Shown here: positions 11,146 through 22,862 of the stretch, in pieces
Numbering within the stretch: the first letter of the stretch is position 1
Layout: each line of letters begins with the position of its first letter
Origin: Stomoxys calcitrans
Lineage: Eukaryota; Arthropoda; Insecta; Diptera; Muscidae
DNA: 64,000 nt
Direction: 5' to 3'
Assembly: GCF_963082655.1 (NCBI RefSeq)
Contig: NC_081553.1
Coordinates: 37,291,474 to 37,355,473, forward strand
Position numbers and translations under genes: made by a program
Notes under the pieces: model-generated
Told to the model about the DNA's origin: nothing
Seen by the model: the letters and a program-made list of their open reading frames with translations, nothing else
Databases searched by the model: none

Positions 11146-12474
11146 AGCGTGAGTGGAAAATCGCTTACGTTTGAAGGTTTACGAAAATTTTGTGGGAAGT
11201 TGGCAACCATGGGGAAATTAGAAAAATTTCATTAAACACTAAATCATTAAAAAAATTCTGTCTATTTAAAATCATCTATTTGAGAAGACCTCTCTCTATT
11301 GAACTCTCAATTTAAAACGCAACTTTTGTGCGGGCCAGCCTTTATGAATAAAGTGACTGGATTCTAGAAGTATTTAATTAAACTTTAAATCACCGCAAAA
11401 TGTTAATCCTATTTGGTTTCGGTGGACCACTCTTCACTCTATGAATAAAGTGGTGTTCCATCATTGACCGGATTTTAGATGTATTTAAATAAACTTTTAA
11501 TCACTCCAAAATTGTAATCCCTTTTTTTTTGGTTTCCCCGAACAACCCTTCAAAACGCAACTCTTTCATAGACCACCCTTTATTATAATAAAAAAAAAAA
11601 AATTCTTAGCTTTTTGGTTTGATTTGATTTGGTTGACGTTTTTTCCCGTTGCTGATAATTTTTATTTTAGAAAAAAACAAAGTATCAACAAAACCTTAAA
11701 GTTCTTATCACTTAAATAGTTTTCCTGGTGCCCTACATATTATTGTAGACAAAAACAAATTCTTATTATTATATTTGAAAGCAAATACGCATGTTATTTA
11801 CTATTTTTTCAACGAAGCATATACGCGTTTAAAAAACCTTTAACGATGAAAATTTTGTTGCGATTTTTTATATATTCATATTTATTTATTTGCATATCTT
11901 TCTTTCTTTATTCTTTTTAGGTAATGTGATGAAAGCAGAATTATGGTAATGTGAATAACTTCAAGTGAGAAATAATATGTATTAAAGTGAATCTAATCTA
12001 CGCGAGACCGACATAAAAGTCAAAGATACTCTAAAAAGTGACAAAAACCTTTTATTGGTAATAAAAGTGAACTTAAACTAAACAAAAATTAAAAAAATGA
12101 TTAAATCCAAATCCATCCAACAAGCTGTGTTCCATTATTTTAATTTGAAACAATCAATCGTTTAAAATAACCTGTCAAAGTGGCATAAATGAGAATATAA
12201 CATTCAAAATTATCAAAAATATAGTCCTCGATACCCATGCCCTTCGTTGTACAGTACATTTAGTCATGCCCTTGTGCATGATTTATTCCTCTATCATCGT
12301 ATATCCGATTCGTTCTCTACTTCTAAAGCTCTTCCCCTTGAGTTCTATACTGTTCCGATTGTCCCCGATGTTCTTTTGGATGATTGATTGAGGAGGCGCT
12401 AATCGTATTATTTGTCCGTTTGATGTTTTTGTTTTTAGGTACGGCGCGGTCCATCGAATACTTGGTGGTCATTT
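11146..12474. other. AT-rich DNA with no gene recognised
   Basis: About 1.3 kb of single-copy-looking sequence. Near 11310-11580 two loosely similar segments (aataaagtg, ccattattgac/ggatt, ttaaataaacttt, caaaat) suggest an old local duplication. There are no open frames of note. Confidence 0.45.
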
Positions 12475-13655
12475 TGACATAACATTTATAATCTACCAAA
12501 TACCTTTCATTTGAGACCCATATTGTTCGAATCAGACTACATGCCCGTTTGGGTGGGGCCTTCCCCTTTCATTTTTGGGTAACCGTTATCGTAAAAGTGC
12601 TAACTAAATTTTCTTTAATTTGGTGCTCTCTTCTACGAGAGGAGAATCGTCTTTAAAGGCTCCGATTAGAGTGTAAGGCTAGAAGCCCGTTTGGGTAGGT
12701 CCTTTCCCTTTCGGTTTTTGGGTTACCACTATCGTAAAAGAGCAAACAAAATTATGTTAAAGTTGCAAGCTCTCTTCTACGAGAAGCTTTTAAGTCTCTG
12801 ATTAGCTTCTAAGTCTAGTAGCCCGTTTGGGTAGGGCCTTCCCCCATCGTTTTTTTGGTTTACCACTATCGTAAAGTTCAAACCAAGTTTTCTTTAATTT
12901 GGTGCTCTCTTCTACGAGAGGAGAACCGTCTTTTAAGGCTCCAAACAGCTTATAAGGCTAGAAGAACGTTTGGGTAAGGCCTTCCCTTTTCGTTTTTTGA
13001 ATTACCATTATCGTGAAAGTGCAAACAAAATTTTCTTTAATTTGGTGCTCTCTACTACTAGAGGAGAATCGGCTTTTAAGGCTTCAAACGGCTTATAAGG
13101 CTACAAGAACGTTTGGGTAGGGCCTTACCGTTTCGTTTCTTGAGTTACCATTATCGTAAAAGTGCAAACAAAGTTTTATTTAAAATGGTGCTCTTTCTCC
13201 GAGGGAACAACCGGCTCCGAACGGGGCCATATTGCCTGATAAGATTCATAATCCCAAATACCTTTCATTTGAGAGACATATCGTTCAAATCGGACTACAT
13301 GCCCGTTTGGGTGGGGCCTTCCCCTTTGGTTTTTGGGTCATCATATTGGTAATAGTGCAAACAAGATTGTGTTTAATTTGGTGTCCCCTTCTCCGAGAGA
13401 AGAATCGGCTTCTAAGGCTCATGCAATCTTTGACCCACCTTGCCTGATAAGATTCATAATCTACACCCAAATACCTTTCATTTGAGAACCAAATTGTTCA
13501 TATCGGACTGCATGCCCGTCTGGGTGGGGCCTTCCCCTTTGTTTTTTGGGTCACCATATTGGTAATATTGCAAACAAAATTATTTTTAAATTGGTGCTCC
13601 CTTCAGCGAGAGGAGAATCGGCTTCTTAGACTCATGCAATGTTTAATCCACCTAG
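12475..13655 (+). repeat. Repeat family B block 2
   Basis: About seven units of roughly 140-220 bp, each with a cccgtttgggt-ggggcc core (12544, 12686, 12820, degenerate at 12964 and 13110, then 13301 and 13517), a ccactatcgtaaaagtgca box and a ggtgctctcttctacgagag box. Units at 13258 and 13477 start with acctttcatttgaga. The short overlapping open frames at 13113-13470 are repeat sequence, not a gene. Confidence 0.75.
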
Positions 13656-13875
13656 CCTAAGATATCAGGCATTGTATGCAGGATAGCATAGTGTCTGTAA
13701 CCGTTTGAGAAAGCTATATTAACCTAACGGTTATGGTCGTAGCAATCTCCCTAGCCACAATGCTCAGAAGCATGTAGAAGCAGCAGATTATTGAACTTTA
13801 GGGGGATACCGCTGATTGTCCGCGACTACCGTTGCTGTTACTCCGTATGGAACATTCCACTATCCGCACCGTGTG
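13656..13875. other. Unassigned, less AT-rich segment
   Basis: About 220 bp of more balanced composition (for example ggcattgtatgcaggatagc, accgctgattgtccgcgac). It may be a fragment of an older retroelement, but no coding frame is recognisable. Confidence 0.35.
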
Positions 13876-14465
13876 CATGCGGGAGAAGTTTTTACATGGC
13901 ATAGTACCTCACAAATGTCGCCAGCATTAGGAGAGGATAACCACCTTTGAAAATTGGTTTTTAAGATGGTCTCTCCAGGTTACGAACCCAGACGTTCAGC
14001 GTCATAGGCGGTGCCCTCCACTGCTGATTAAATTCAGCAACCTTAGGAGGGGAAATCGCCGCTGAACATTTTTTTCTGATTTGAACTCAGGCGTTCAGCG
14101 TTAGTGGCGGACATGATAAGCCCTGAGCCACGATCACCCCCTCACTATATAAAAAAATATTCGGTTATATGAATGACGCGGGAGAAGTTTTTACATGGCA
14201 TAATACCTCACAAATCTCGCCAGCATTAGGAGGCGATAACCACCGTTGAAAATTTGTTTTTATGATGGTCTCGCCAGGTTACTAACCCAGACGTTCAGCG
14301 TCTTAACCTCTGCGCTGCGGTGGCCTCCACAACTGGTTACTAAAGGTAATTACTTCACCAACCTGAGGAGGGGAAATCACCGCTGAAAATGTTTTTCTGA
14401 TTTTAAACCAGGCGTTTAACGCCAGTGTCGGACATGCTAACCCCTGAGCTATGGTCACCCCATCA
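13876..14465 (-). repeat. Duplicated block of degenerate tRNA-like SINE heads
   Basis: Two copies of a roughly 299-bp block (the phrase gcgggagaagtttttacatg at 13879 and 14178). Each contains two antisense SINE heads: a degenerate gaaccca-gcgttcagcg (B-box side) with partly lost cggacatgctaacctctgcg (A-box side), and a tail phrase cacaaatgtcgccagcatta. Head 2 in each block runs into a caccccctcac-atat junction followed by the ATTCG-TTATATGAA repeats. The local duplication happened after the SINEs landed. Confidence 0.7.
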
Positions 14466-14705
14466 CCATATGAAAAATATTTGGTTATATGAAAGATATT
14501 TTATTATAAGAAAAAAATATTCGGTTATATGAAAGATATTTTGTTATAAGAACAAAATATTCGCTTACATGAACAATATTCGCTTATGTAAAAAATATTC
14601 ATTTATGTGGAAAATATTCGCTTAAATGCAAAATATTCGCTTAAATGCAAAATATTCGCTTATAGAAAAATATTCGGTTAACTGCAAATATTCGTTTATA
14701 TGAAC
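14466..14705. repeat. Short AT minisatellite (attcggttatatgaaa)
   Basis: Irregular units of about 18-36 bp built on aaatattcg-ttatatgaa. A second patch of the same units lies at 15215-15390. Confidence 0.8.
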
Positions 14706-15162
14706 TTAATTTTCACATAGAGCTTAAAGGATTGTCTTTTTACAACTATTTGCTAAACTGGTGATTATTAGCAATAACATTTTGTTTATTTTCCTTAAAA
14801 AAACAAGCTTTTTGTTGGATGGATTTTTTCATAAATGTATACAGTGACTTTTTTTAATTTTAAAAAATTATTAAAAATAATGAAAATTTCAATTAAATTG
14901 TTTACTCGATCCACTCATATTTTCATATTACTGCTGTTTTTAGTGAGTGAGGGTCCAGTGTTTCACATGTGTTTGTAGATATTGTGACTAGATCCACACT
15001 CATTAAAAACGGTTGTTTAGACAAGAAAATTAATTAGAATATATAAAGAAATTCTAATATAAATTTACATGGGATTTTTTTTACTAACAATTTTGAAGTC
15101 TATAGAAATGTATTTTGATGAATTTTTTTCTATCGTGAATTTTTTTTTATTAATTTGAACCC
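14706..15162. other. AT-rich DNA, nothing recognised
   Basis: No repeat unit or open frame of interest seen. Confidence 0.4.
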
Positions 15163-15390
15163 AGATATTCAGCGACAGTGGCGGAAATGACCCAAGGTCA
15201 CCACGTCACTATATACAAAAACATTCGGTTATATGAAAGATATTTAGCTATACGAAAAAAATATTCGGTTATATGAAAGATATTTTGCTATACGAAAAAA
15301 AAAAATTCGGTTATACGAAAAATATTCGTTTATATGAAAACTATTCGTTTATATGAAACATTTTCGCTTATATGCAAATCTTCGGTTATA
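15163..15390 (-). repeat. SINE-head remnant plus AT minisatellite
   Basis: An antisense SINE-head fragment (ttgaacccagatattcagcg, gtggcgga) runs into cactatata and then attcggttatatgaaagata units, the same head-to-minisatellite junction as at about 14140 and 14455. It is probably a third, eroded copy of the 13.9-14.5 kb block. Confidence 0.6.
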
Positions 15391-16601
15391 CGAATGAGCT
15401 ATGGCAACTCTGTTTGTTATTTTAGAAGTATATTTTTGGTACTGTTAACACCAACAAAAAATTAAAAAGAAAATTTTATGGTTTTACTTATGGCACCCCA
15501 GGTTAGAACATGAATCTATCTTTTTGTTTTCCAAAGGAATGAAGTTTTATGCAATTGTAGACTCCTTTTGCTATTGTTGACTCCTCTTTTCCTCTATTTT
15601 GTAAAACGCAATTTAAGTTTAAGAAAATTGCATATATTCTTTATTTTCAACCACCGAAAAACAACTTTCTAAAAATGTTTACACTCTACAAGTTGTTGTT
15701 TCCATGGCAACATGCGTAGATCCTCAAATTTGTGTTTCATTCCCCTATATGATTTTTGTAAGGGGTTGTTAACCACTACCACCACTCCACCGCATGCCAA
15801 CCAACTCGATCGCAATATCTTGCCAACAGAAAAAAAATGTAACGCAATTTCTCTTGTTCTTCTATGAAGTAATTATCCTTTGAAGGAATGCTTCAAGTTG
15901 CCCTTAACCACTAGACCAAAGACGGCAACAAAGAACCACCATCCCTTATATGATCGAGGAATGGTTACTAACTATGCAATTACCCCATTTATCCTGTCTT
16001 TGAGATATGTTTTTGTTTTTCACATTTGTTTTTTGATTTCCTCCCAAGAAATAATTTATGCGAAATTATTTGTGTATGTATGTGTGATATTTAAAAATCT
16101 GTTTCCTTTTGAAATAGGAATTTCTATGGGAAAATAGTTGTCCACTGATGTTGAACTATTTTTAACATTAAATTGAAATAAAAGCCTCTATTACCAAGCA
16201 AACTTCTAAGAAATGGGGTTGTTTAAATTTTATTCAATGAAGTTGTTTTTTTTTTTAACACACCTGCGGGAGTTGAACGAACGTTAAAAAAATTTTGGAC
16301 TTTTTAATTTATTCATAAAATTTATCACAATAAGACATTGTATTATTTGTCTAAGTTAGATATTTTAGAACAAATAGGAACGATATGAAAGTTTGAAGAC
16401 TCATTTTAAGGTGGTAATATTTTCAATATGAAAATTTTGACTCCTTGTTATTCTGCTATGGAGATAATAATAACAAATTTTAACCAAAAGCAACTTCATG
16501 TCAATTGTATTAGAGACTAAAATGCTTAAAATTTCTATTTTTAGTCCTTTTCGTTGAAAAAATCAGTAAATTTGACAAAAATCTCTTTTTTTTTTGTTAA
16601 A
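15391..16601. other. Mixed AT-rich DNA, no gene recognised
   Basis: Mostly single-copy in appearance. An 85-codon open frame at 15880-16137 (plus) has a hydrophobic middle but no recognisable domain and unconvincing composition, so I do not call it a gene. Confidence 0.4.
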
Positions 16602-16768
16602 ATTCCTACTGTCCCTATCTACTGCAGAAAAACACATTTCGATTTTTACTTTTTTAAATTCTTCGAATGTCTAGATTAACTACAAATAAAGCAATTTAAG
16701 ATGTTTAAAGCGTTCAAAAAGTCAACATCTAACTTTTCTTCTTCATAGTAGATAGGGACAGTAGGAAT
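16602..16768. mobile_element. Short inverted-repeat element (family P), copy 1
   Basis: A 167-bp segment bounded by perfect 21-bp inverted repeats. The left end reads ATTCCTACTGTCCCTATCTA plus C; the right end is its reverse complement at 16748-16768. The interior (aacacatttcgatttttact and onward) is homologous to copy 2 at 17069-17233, so the pair are copies of one element. The structure is MITE-like. The superfamily is unknown and no obvious target duplication is visible. Confidence 0.75.
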
Positions 16769-17068
16769 TTCACAAAAGAAATCAGGCTTAAACAAAATAT
16801 TTTTTTTATCAATATTTTGCCTCTTTAGAAAATCTAGTCAAAATAAGGCTATTAGAAAATTTTATTTTTAGAGAGATTTTGAAAAAATTAATTTCCATAG
16901 AAAATTTTGTAAATTTTTTTTTTAATTTTTGTAGAAAACTTTCATACACATGTGAAATCCACCAATATGGGTTTGTTGGTACACAGTATTGAGGTCATAT
17001 ACGTATAGAATCTCTTCGACCATTATTTCTGTACATCAATTTACATTTCACATAAAATTTCACACAAA
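16769..17068. other. AT-rich spacer between the two family P copies
   Basis: About 300 bp with a few AAAATTTTGTAAA-like phrases reminiscent of the minisatellites at 27-33 kb. No gene seen. Confidence 0.4.
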
Positions 17069-17233
17069 ATTCCTACTGTCCCTATCTACTCCAAAAAAAA
17101 TATTTCGTGTTTTTCCTTTTTAAATGTTTCAAATGTGTTAAATAGCAGGATCTCAAACAATTTTATAGGTTTTAATCGTTAAAAAGTCAAAATTAACATT
17201 TTATTGTTCGTAGTAGATAGGGACAGTAGGAAT
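17069..17233. mobile_element. Short inverted-repeat element (family P), copy 2
   Basis: A 165-bp sister of copy 1, same orientation. The left end ATTCCTACTGTCCCTATCTA is at 17069-17088 and the inverse end runs to 17233. Interior matches to copy 1 include tatttcgtgtttttcctttt against catttcgatttttacttttt, and the later gtcaa-att/catctaac-ttt region. Related single ends occur near 20801, 20951, 29283 and 29315. Confidence 0.75.
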
Positions 17234-17349
17234 TGCATTAAAGATATGACGCCCTACAACTGCTTCTTGTACTAATATTTTATTTCTATCTAAAATTTTG
17301 TCAAAATGGTACTTCTATAAAATATTTTTTTAAAATTTTATTTTATAGA

Positions 17350-19165
17350 GAACTAGTTGACCCGGGCCCACTCTGCTGCGCCTTCTTTTCCTTTATATGG
17401 AACAAAAGTTTCCTTGGAATATTTCTTTTCCACAATTAAAGATCTTTTAGTGAAATGCCATGCTAACTTGACTAACAGTTTAACAATATAAGTGCCTTTT
17501 CTGAATCCCACATGATCTTTATTGGTCTACGAATTTAAGTTTGGATGTAAGGTGTATTCCATTCTTGAAATACTTCATTTCAGCCCGATATTCTCATGAT
17601 GTCTGATTTAGTGGTGTTTTCGAGGTGGTCGCCCAGATACTTGGCCCTGAAATAATATCAGCATCGTGCTCTTCTCTCAAATACCATTTTTTTAAACCCC
17701 ATATTGCCATTGGCTTAAGAGGAGTGTACAGGATGAGGTGTTCCACAAACACATGGCTCCAAAATTGTTTATCAAATTCGTTTTCTAATCTCAAATACCT
17801 AAAAATTGCTGTTTGTGAGGTATTTTGGGAAAGGGGTAGACCCCCAGGAAATTGGTCCCGAAAATGGGTAGCAATTCTTTCTCTACCCCCAATTCCTTTC
17901 ATTTAAGCTCCACATTGACATGGTCTGTAAATATGCCCGATTTAGGGGTATTTTGGGGATTGGGGTGATCCCCCAAACACTAAGCCCGGAAAATATATCA
18001 GCAACGTGCTCTATTCTCATATATCTATATATCATTAATTTGAACCCCATATTGCCCTCAAAATTGAATATCAAAATCGTTTTCTAATCCCATTTAAGCT
18101 CCTTATTGCAAAAGTCAGCAAAAATGTCCGGTTTGGGGTATTGCCCCTAAAAACTATGAATTCTTAGTTCCACTCTCTTTAAGACCCAAATTGTCTTGGT
18201 GAGCAAATATGTCCTATTTGGGGGTTTTTATGGTGGTGGGACGTCCGCTAGACAGTTGGCCCCTAATGTTGATATCAGATACGTGGTCTACTCCCACATA
18301 CCTTTAATTTGAGCCCCATATTCCCATAGTCGGCAAACATGACCTGCTTGGGGGGTGTTTTGGGGGTATGGGCGGCCACTTGAAAATATATATCGGATTC
18401 GTGTTCCACTTTAAAAACCCTCTTATTTGAGCCTCATATTGCAATGGTCAGCAAATACTTCCTATTTGGGTGATGTGGAGGTGGCGTGTCCCCATAGACA
18501 CTTTTCCCCAATATTTATATCAAATTCGTGCTTTACTCCCAAAGACCTTTCATTTGAGCCCCATATTGCTATGGTCGTAAATTTGTCCCCTTTGGAGGAT
18601 GTTTTTGGTGAGAGGCGGCCCCCCAAGCACTTGATCCCATATTTGGTTATCAGACTCTAACTCTACACTCAACTATCTTTTTTTTAAGCCCCATATTCCC
18701 ATGGTCAGTAAATAAGTCCTGTTTGGGAGTGTTTTGGGTAGGGGGTGCACTCCCAGAAACGTGGTCCCACATTTGGATATCAGATTCGTATTCTACCTTT
18801 CAGTTGAGTCCCATATTGCCATGGTCGGAAAATATGTCCGATTTAGGGGTATTTTGGGGCTTGGGGTGGTCCCCCTAGCACTTGGTTCGACAATTGGATA
18901 TCAGATATGTTTTCTTATCCTAAATACCTTTCATTTGAGTCCCATATTGTCGTGATTGGTCTAAATATATGTTTGGTAGGTTTTAGGGTGGGGCAGCCCC
19001 CCTAGGTACCCCATCCGAAATTTAGAAACCAAATTTTTATTTTTAGGGAACTTTACAAGAGCACACAAAAATTCGCTTGAATCGCACCACCCATCTCCGA
19101 GATTTGGCGTTTCTGAAAATAAGGGTAAGGGGGAGGGTCCGCCCCCCCCCCCTTTATTTCAAAGA
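17350..19165 (+). repeat. Repeat family C element, copy C1
   Basis: Begins with a distinctive GC-rich head (gaactagttgacccgggccc, then ctctgctgcgccttctttt), followed by about 200 bp of unique sequence. It then has roughly nine degenerate tandem units with tacctttcatttgagcccca, tattgccatggtcgg, ttgggggtattttgggg and a -ggtcccccaagcacttgg- block. It ends with ggtaagggggagggtccgcc and a C-run at 19140-19152. Short open frames inside are repeat sequence. A defined head, a tandem interior and a GC-rich tail suggest a mobile element, but I cannot assign its class. Confidence 0.7.
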
Positions 19166-19750
19166 ATTTTTTTTTTGTTTTTTATTTATTTTTTTTTATT
19201 TTTTTGTTTTTTTTTGTATTTTTTTGTATTTTTTTTTGTATTTATTTTTTGTATTTTTTTTTTGTATTTATTATTTTTGTATTTTTTATTTTTTTTTATT
19301 TTTTTATGAATGAATAGAAAAGTATGAATAGAAAGTATGTTAAAAAAAATTTTAATTTTATTTCAAAGAAAATTTTGTATTTTTTTTGTTGTTTTTTTTC
19401 TATTTTTTTTTTTGTTTTTTTTTGTATTTTTTATTTTTTTTTTAATTTTTTATTTTTTTTTTAATTTTTTATTTTTTTTTTAATTTTTTATTTTTTTTTT
19501 TATTTTTTTTTTATTTTTTTTTTATTTTTTTTTATTTTTTTTTATTTTTTTTTTATTTTTTATTTTTTTTATTTTTTATTTGTTTTTAATTTTTAATTTT
19601 TTATTTTTTTTTAATTTTTTATTTCATTTTTTTTTATTTTTTTTTTTTTTTTTTTTATTTTTTTTATTTTTTTTTTTTTTTTAATTTTTTTTTTTATTTT
19701 TTTTTGTTTTTTTGTTTTTTTGTTTTTTTTTTTTTTTTTTTTTTGTAATG
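19166..19750. repeat. T-rich low-complexity tract
   Basis: Nearly 600 bp of T runs broken by A or G, directly after the tail of C1. A short non-T island (aatgaatagaaaagtatgaa) lies at about 19308-19345. Confidence 0.9.
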
Positions 19751-20800
19751 TTGTCAATATTTTTTGTAATATTGTCAATAAAGTCCTATTGTTGTGCTGT
19801 ATCAACATAAAATATATGACTTTACTTTCATGCTTGAATTTTTTACTTCACATTGAATTTCATCAAAAATATTCTTTAATCCCATTTTCAAGTGTGCATT
19901 AACTCTGCTTCATTTCTTTGGAATTCTTTGCACAACATTGCAAACTTTGCATAATTTCTCATTGCTCTACATAAAAAAAAGCAAAAGTCCAACTGCTGCT
20001 TGCTTCCCTGTTTGCGTTTATCTCCCCGGTTGTTTGTTTTTTTTCTACCTCACATACACATTCCAATTGCAATTCCTGGTCGAATATGCGACGCTTTAAG
20101 TCTTGCCTTGTCCATTTCTCGTCATCTGTTTGAAATTATTAAGTTTTTATATTTCTCAATGCACATTTCTGTTTTTTTATTTCTGCTGAGTGGCTGTTGG
20201 TTTGTTGTTCCCCCTTCCTAGTTTTTTTTCTCTTGCCTTCTGTTACTTCATTTATTTTTCCACATAATCGACGACTGTCACAAGCAAACAAAATGAAAAA
20301 AAAAACGCATATGTATAGCAAAAAAAAAAAATATATATATGTATATATATATTGCGTATATACAATTTTGTTTTTTTGCTGTTGTGAGCTGCCTCTATCC
20401 TACATACACTTAAGACTGTGTTTTTTTGTTATTGTATTTTCTTATAAATTGTGAGCGAAGCAAGATTTATAAGATCGCTTTATTTTCAGTTCGTCATGTT
20501 TTTTTTAGTTTTTTTATTCCGTTTTCCTTTATTTGCTTCTTTGCGGAATGTTTACAATTATTACGTCTGTTCTGCGTTGTGTGTTTTGCCTGTTTTTATT
20601 ATCATTAACTGACTTTCTTTCAATTCATTTTTATGATTCTAGCTTTGACGTTGCACTGCTGCACAGTGGGATGAAAAAGATTAAAATACTATTTTTTTTT
20701 CATTTGGTAGCATGGATATAGATAAGTATGTTCGGATATGACACTAAACGCCTTAATTTTTCATTATATCAAATGAAAGAAAAAAATTACAAATTATGAT
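19751..20800. other. AT-rich, apparently single-copy DNA
   Basis: Contains alternating (TA) and (GT)-like patches near 20325-20360. Several short open frames have low-complexity composition. I see no gene. Confidence 0.45.
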
Positions 20801-20971
20801 AATAGATGGGGACAGTAGGAATTACGTCATTATTGAATATACACCAAATATTTACTTAATGCTCGTAATTCAATTAAAATGTTGAAGCTATTGCTTGTTT
20901 TTTATAACATAAACTAAATTTCATAGCTTTATTTGCTTTTTTATATAGTAGTAGTACGGGACAGTAGGAAT
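20801..20971. repeat. Two solo ends of family P
   Basis: The right-end phrase gggacagtaggaat occurs twice in direct orientation (20809-20822 and 20958-20971), preceded by aatagatg and gtagtac. No matching left ends were found nearby, so these look like remnants or a head-to-tail residue of the element seen intact at 16.6-17.2 kb. Confidence 0.55.
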
Positions 20972-21454
20972 CACGCAACTGTACTTTTGCGCAGTGGGAC
21001 AATTTATTGAAAATTTTCAAGCTTTTTGTATTATTAAAGTAGAATTTGACATAAGGACTCTTGCAATGATTTTCTTGTTTGGTCTGGGTAGTGAAAAATT
21101 CCATTTAAGGATGGAGTTAATAGGCCCGTAGAAAAAATCCCTAATAGTTTAAGCCTTTTCAGGCCAAAGACACCGCCTTGGCATAGCCTTCATATAACTT
21201 TACAAAGCCTCCATATGCCGGTTTAAGTTGTTTAAAGCAGTTTTCCCAAGAAATTTGTCATATTGGGTTCGCAGATGAAAGTAATGCTCCTTGCCGTCAT
21301 ATAGAGAAATCGAAATGATAAATTGCATTTAAATTGAATGGGGTATTTAAGATTTTGTTCTAAATTTTACCAAAGCGATTGGTAAAATTTTTGTCCATTA
21401 TTTTCAAATCGATTTGGCTACTGGGTTCCGAAGTAAGGTGAAAAAAGTAGCAGG
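20972..21454. other. Unassigned DNA
   Basis: Mixed sequence with no recognised repeat or gene. Confidence 0.35.
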
Positions 21455-21625
21455 GTACCGCTCCTTTTTAGGCATTTTGTCAAGGATTTTGCTGTCATAT
21501 CGCCAGCAATACGAGGGGATAACCATCGCTTATTTTCTAATGTTTTAGCCAGGACTCGAACCCATTTTGCATTGAATGCGGACATTATAACCTTTGCGCT
21601 ACGGTGGCTTTCATTTATATTTAAT
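21455..21625 (-). mobile_element. Degenerate tRNA-like SINE, antisense
   Basis: An antisense head is visible as gccaggactcgaaccca (B box) and cggacattataacctttgcg-ctacggtgg (A box), preceded by a decayed body (gccagcaatacgaggggata). No target duplication recognised. Confidence 0.65.
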
Positions 21626-21632
21626 ACCAGGC

Positions 21633-22862
21633 GAACCGGGCCCGCTCCGCTGCGCCTTCTTTTGCTCTCTAATGTCTTTTTAGGGTGGGAAAACTTCGCC
21701 GTGAATGCGGATAACGAATTCATGCCCGTCTATGACGCTGAACGCCTACGTACGAAAAAATTTAAAGCGGTGGTTATCCTTCTTAAAGCTGGCGAAATTT
21801 GTGAGGTACCAAGCCATGCATCGTCATGTAAATTCTCCCCACTGAGGTGTCCCACTGCGGCACGCCGTTAGGACTTCCCTATAAAATGGTCCCTTATCAT
21901 TGAGTTTAAACTTGAAAAGGAAAGCACTCATTGATGTGTGAGAAGTTTTCCCTTGCTCGGTTCATGAGCAAATTTTTACTCTACTCCCCAATGCCTTTCT
22001 TTTGCTACACTTTCAAATACATTTGATATGAGCCCCATATTGGCAAGATCGGTAAATAAGTTCTGTTTGAGGGTGGAGTGGACCCCAGGGTCTTTGTCCC
22101 AAAAATGAGTATCAATTTCGTACTCTACTCCCAAATAGCTTTTATATAAGACAGATATTGCAATTGTCGGTAAATACGTCCGATTAGGAAGATATTTTGG
22201 GGTGGGGCAATCCCCAAACGAGTCCTATATCGTCATAATTGGCTAATATGCCCATTTGGAGCTTTTTCAGGGGTTGGTGTGACCCCCTATGTTTTACTTC
22301 AATCTGATTTTGTATGCCAGACTCATAATCTACTCCGAATACTTTTCATTTGAGCCCCATATTGATATGAACGTTCTTGTCTGCTTGGAGGAATTTTGGG
22401 GATGGGGTGGCCCCCTGGTTCTTTGGATCCAGCCATATTCTTATTCTTCTCTCCAATACCTTTCATTTGATACCCATATTGTTTCTATAGCTCCATACTT
22501 TTGATTTTGGATGGTGTTTTTGTGGTAAAGGGGGAGGGTCCGCCCCCTTCCGATATCAACAAATTACAAAGTCTGTTCCTCCCTCCTGCCTATATCCGCA
22601 ATCTACTCCCGAATACCTTTCATTTGAATCCCATATTGTAGTTATCGTCCAATAAACCTATTTTAGGGGGTTTTTGGGTTGGGGCGGTCCCCCAGTTACT
22701 TGGACCCAATTTTTAATATGGAATTCGTACTCTACTCCTGAATACCTTTCATTTGAGTCCCATATTGCCCCGATCGGTCAACTTATATTTTTCGGTGGTA
22801 CTTTCGCGGTAGGGGGGAGGGTCCGCCCCCCTTGCGATATCAACAAAATTATTTTTTAAAAT
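21633..22862 (+). repeat. Repeat family C element, copy C2, interrupted by a SINE
   Basis: The C head (cgaaccgggcccgctccgct) sits at 21633-21668. The tandem interior (ctttcatttgagccccatat, tactctactcccaaatacc, ggtggggcggtccccc) resumes at about 21986. It runs to two GC-rich tails, gggggagggtccgccccctt at about 22530 and the same motif at about 22813. A plus-strand SINE fills 21669-21985. Confidence 0.65.
21669..21985 (+). mobile_element. tRNA-like SINE, plus strand, inside C2
   Basis: The head phrase ctatgacgctgaacgccta is followed by the SINE body (gcggtggttatcc, ctggcgaaatttgtgaggta, actgcggcacgccgtt, cccttatcattgagtttaaa) and the 3' phrase gcactcattgatgtgtgaga. The B box is lost and the 5' part is scrambled. 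Boundaries are approximate. Confidence 0.65.

Noticed and set aside
10045..11210. Open frames on both strands with CFVSHE and RNTHDS repeats
   Set aside because: An 18-bp unit keeps frames open on both strands. Simultaneous frames on both strands and frequent unit variants argue against coding.
15880..16137. 85-codon frame with a hydrophobic stretch
   Set aside because: No signal peptide start, domain or supporting context; frames of this length are expected in AT-rich DNA of this size.
17594..18074. Open frames on both strands in family C (for example 102 codons at 17594-17902)
   Set aside because: Both strands are open over the same repeat units, and the same sequence recurs at 22 kb and 61-63 kb with broken frames.
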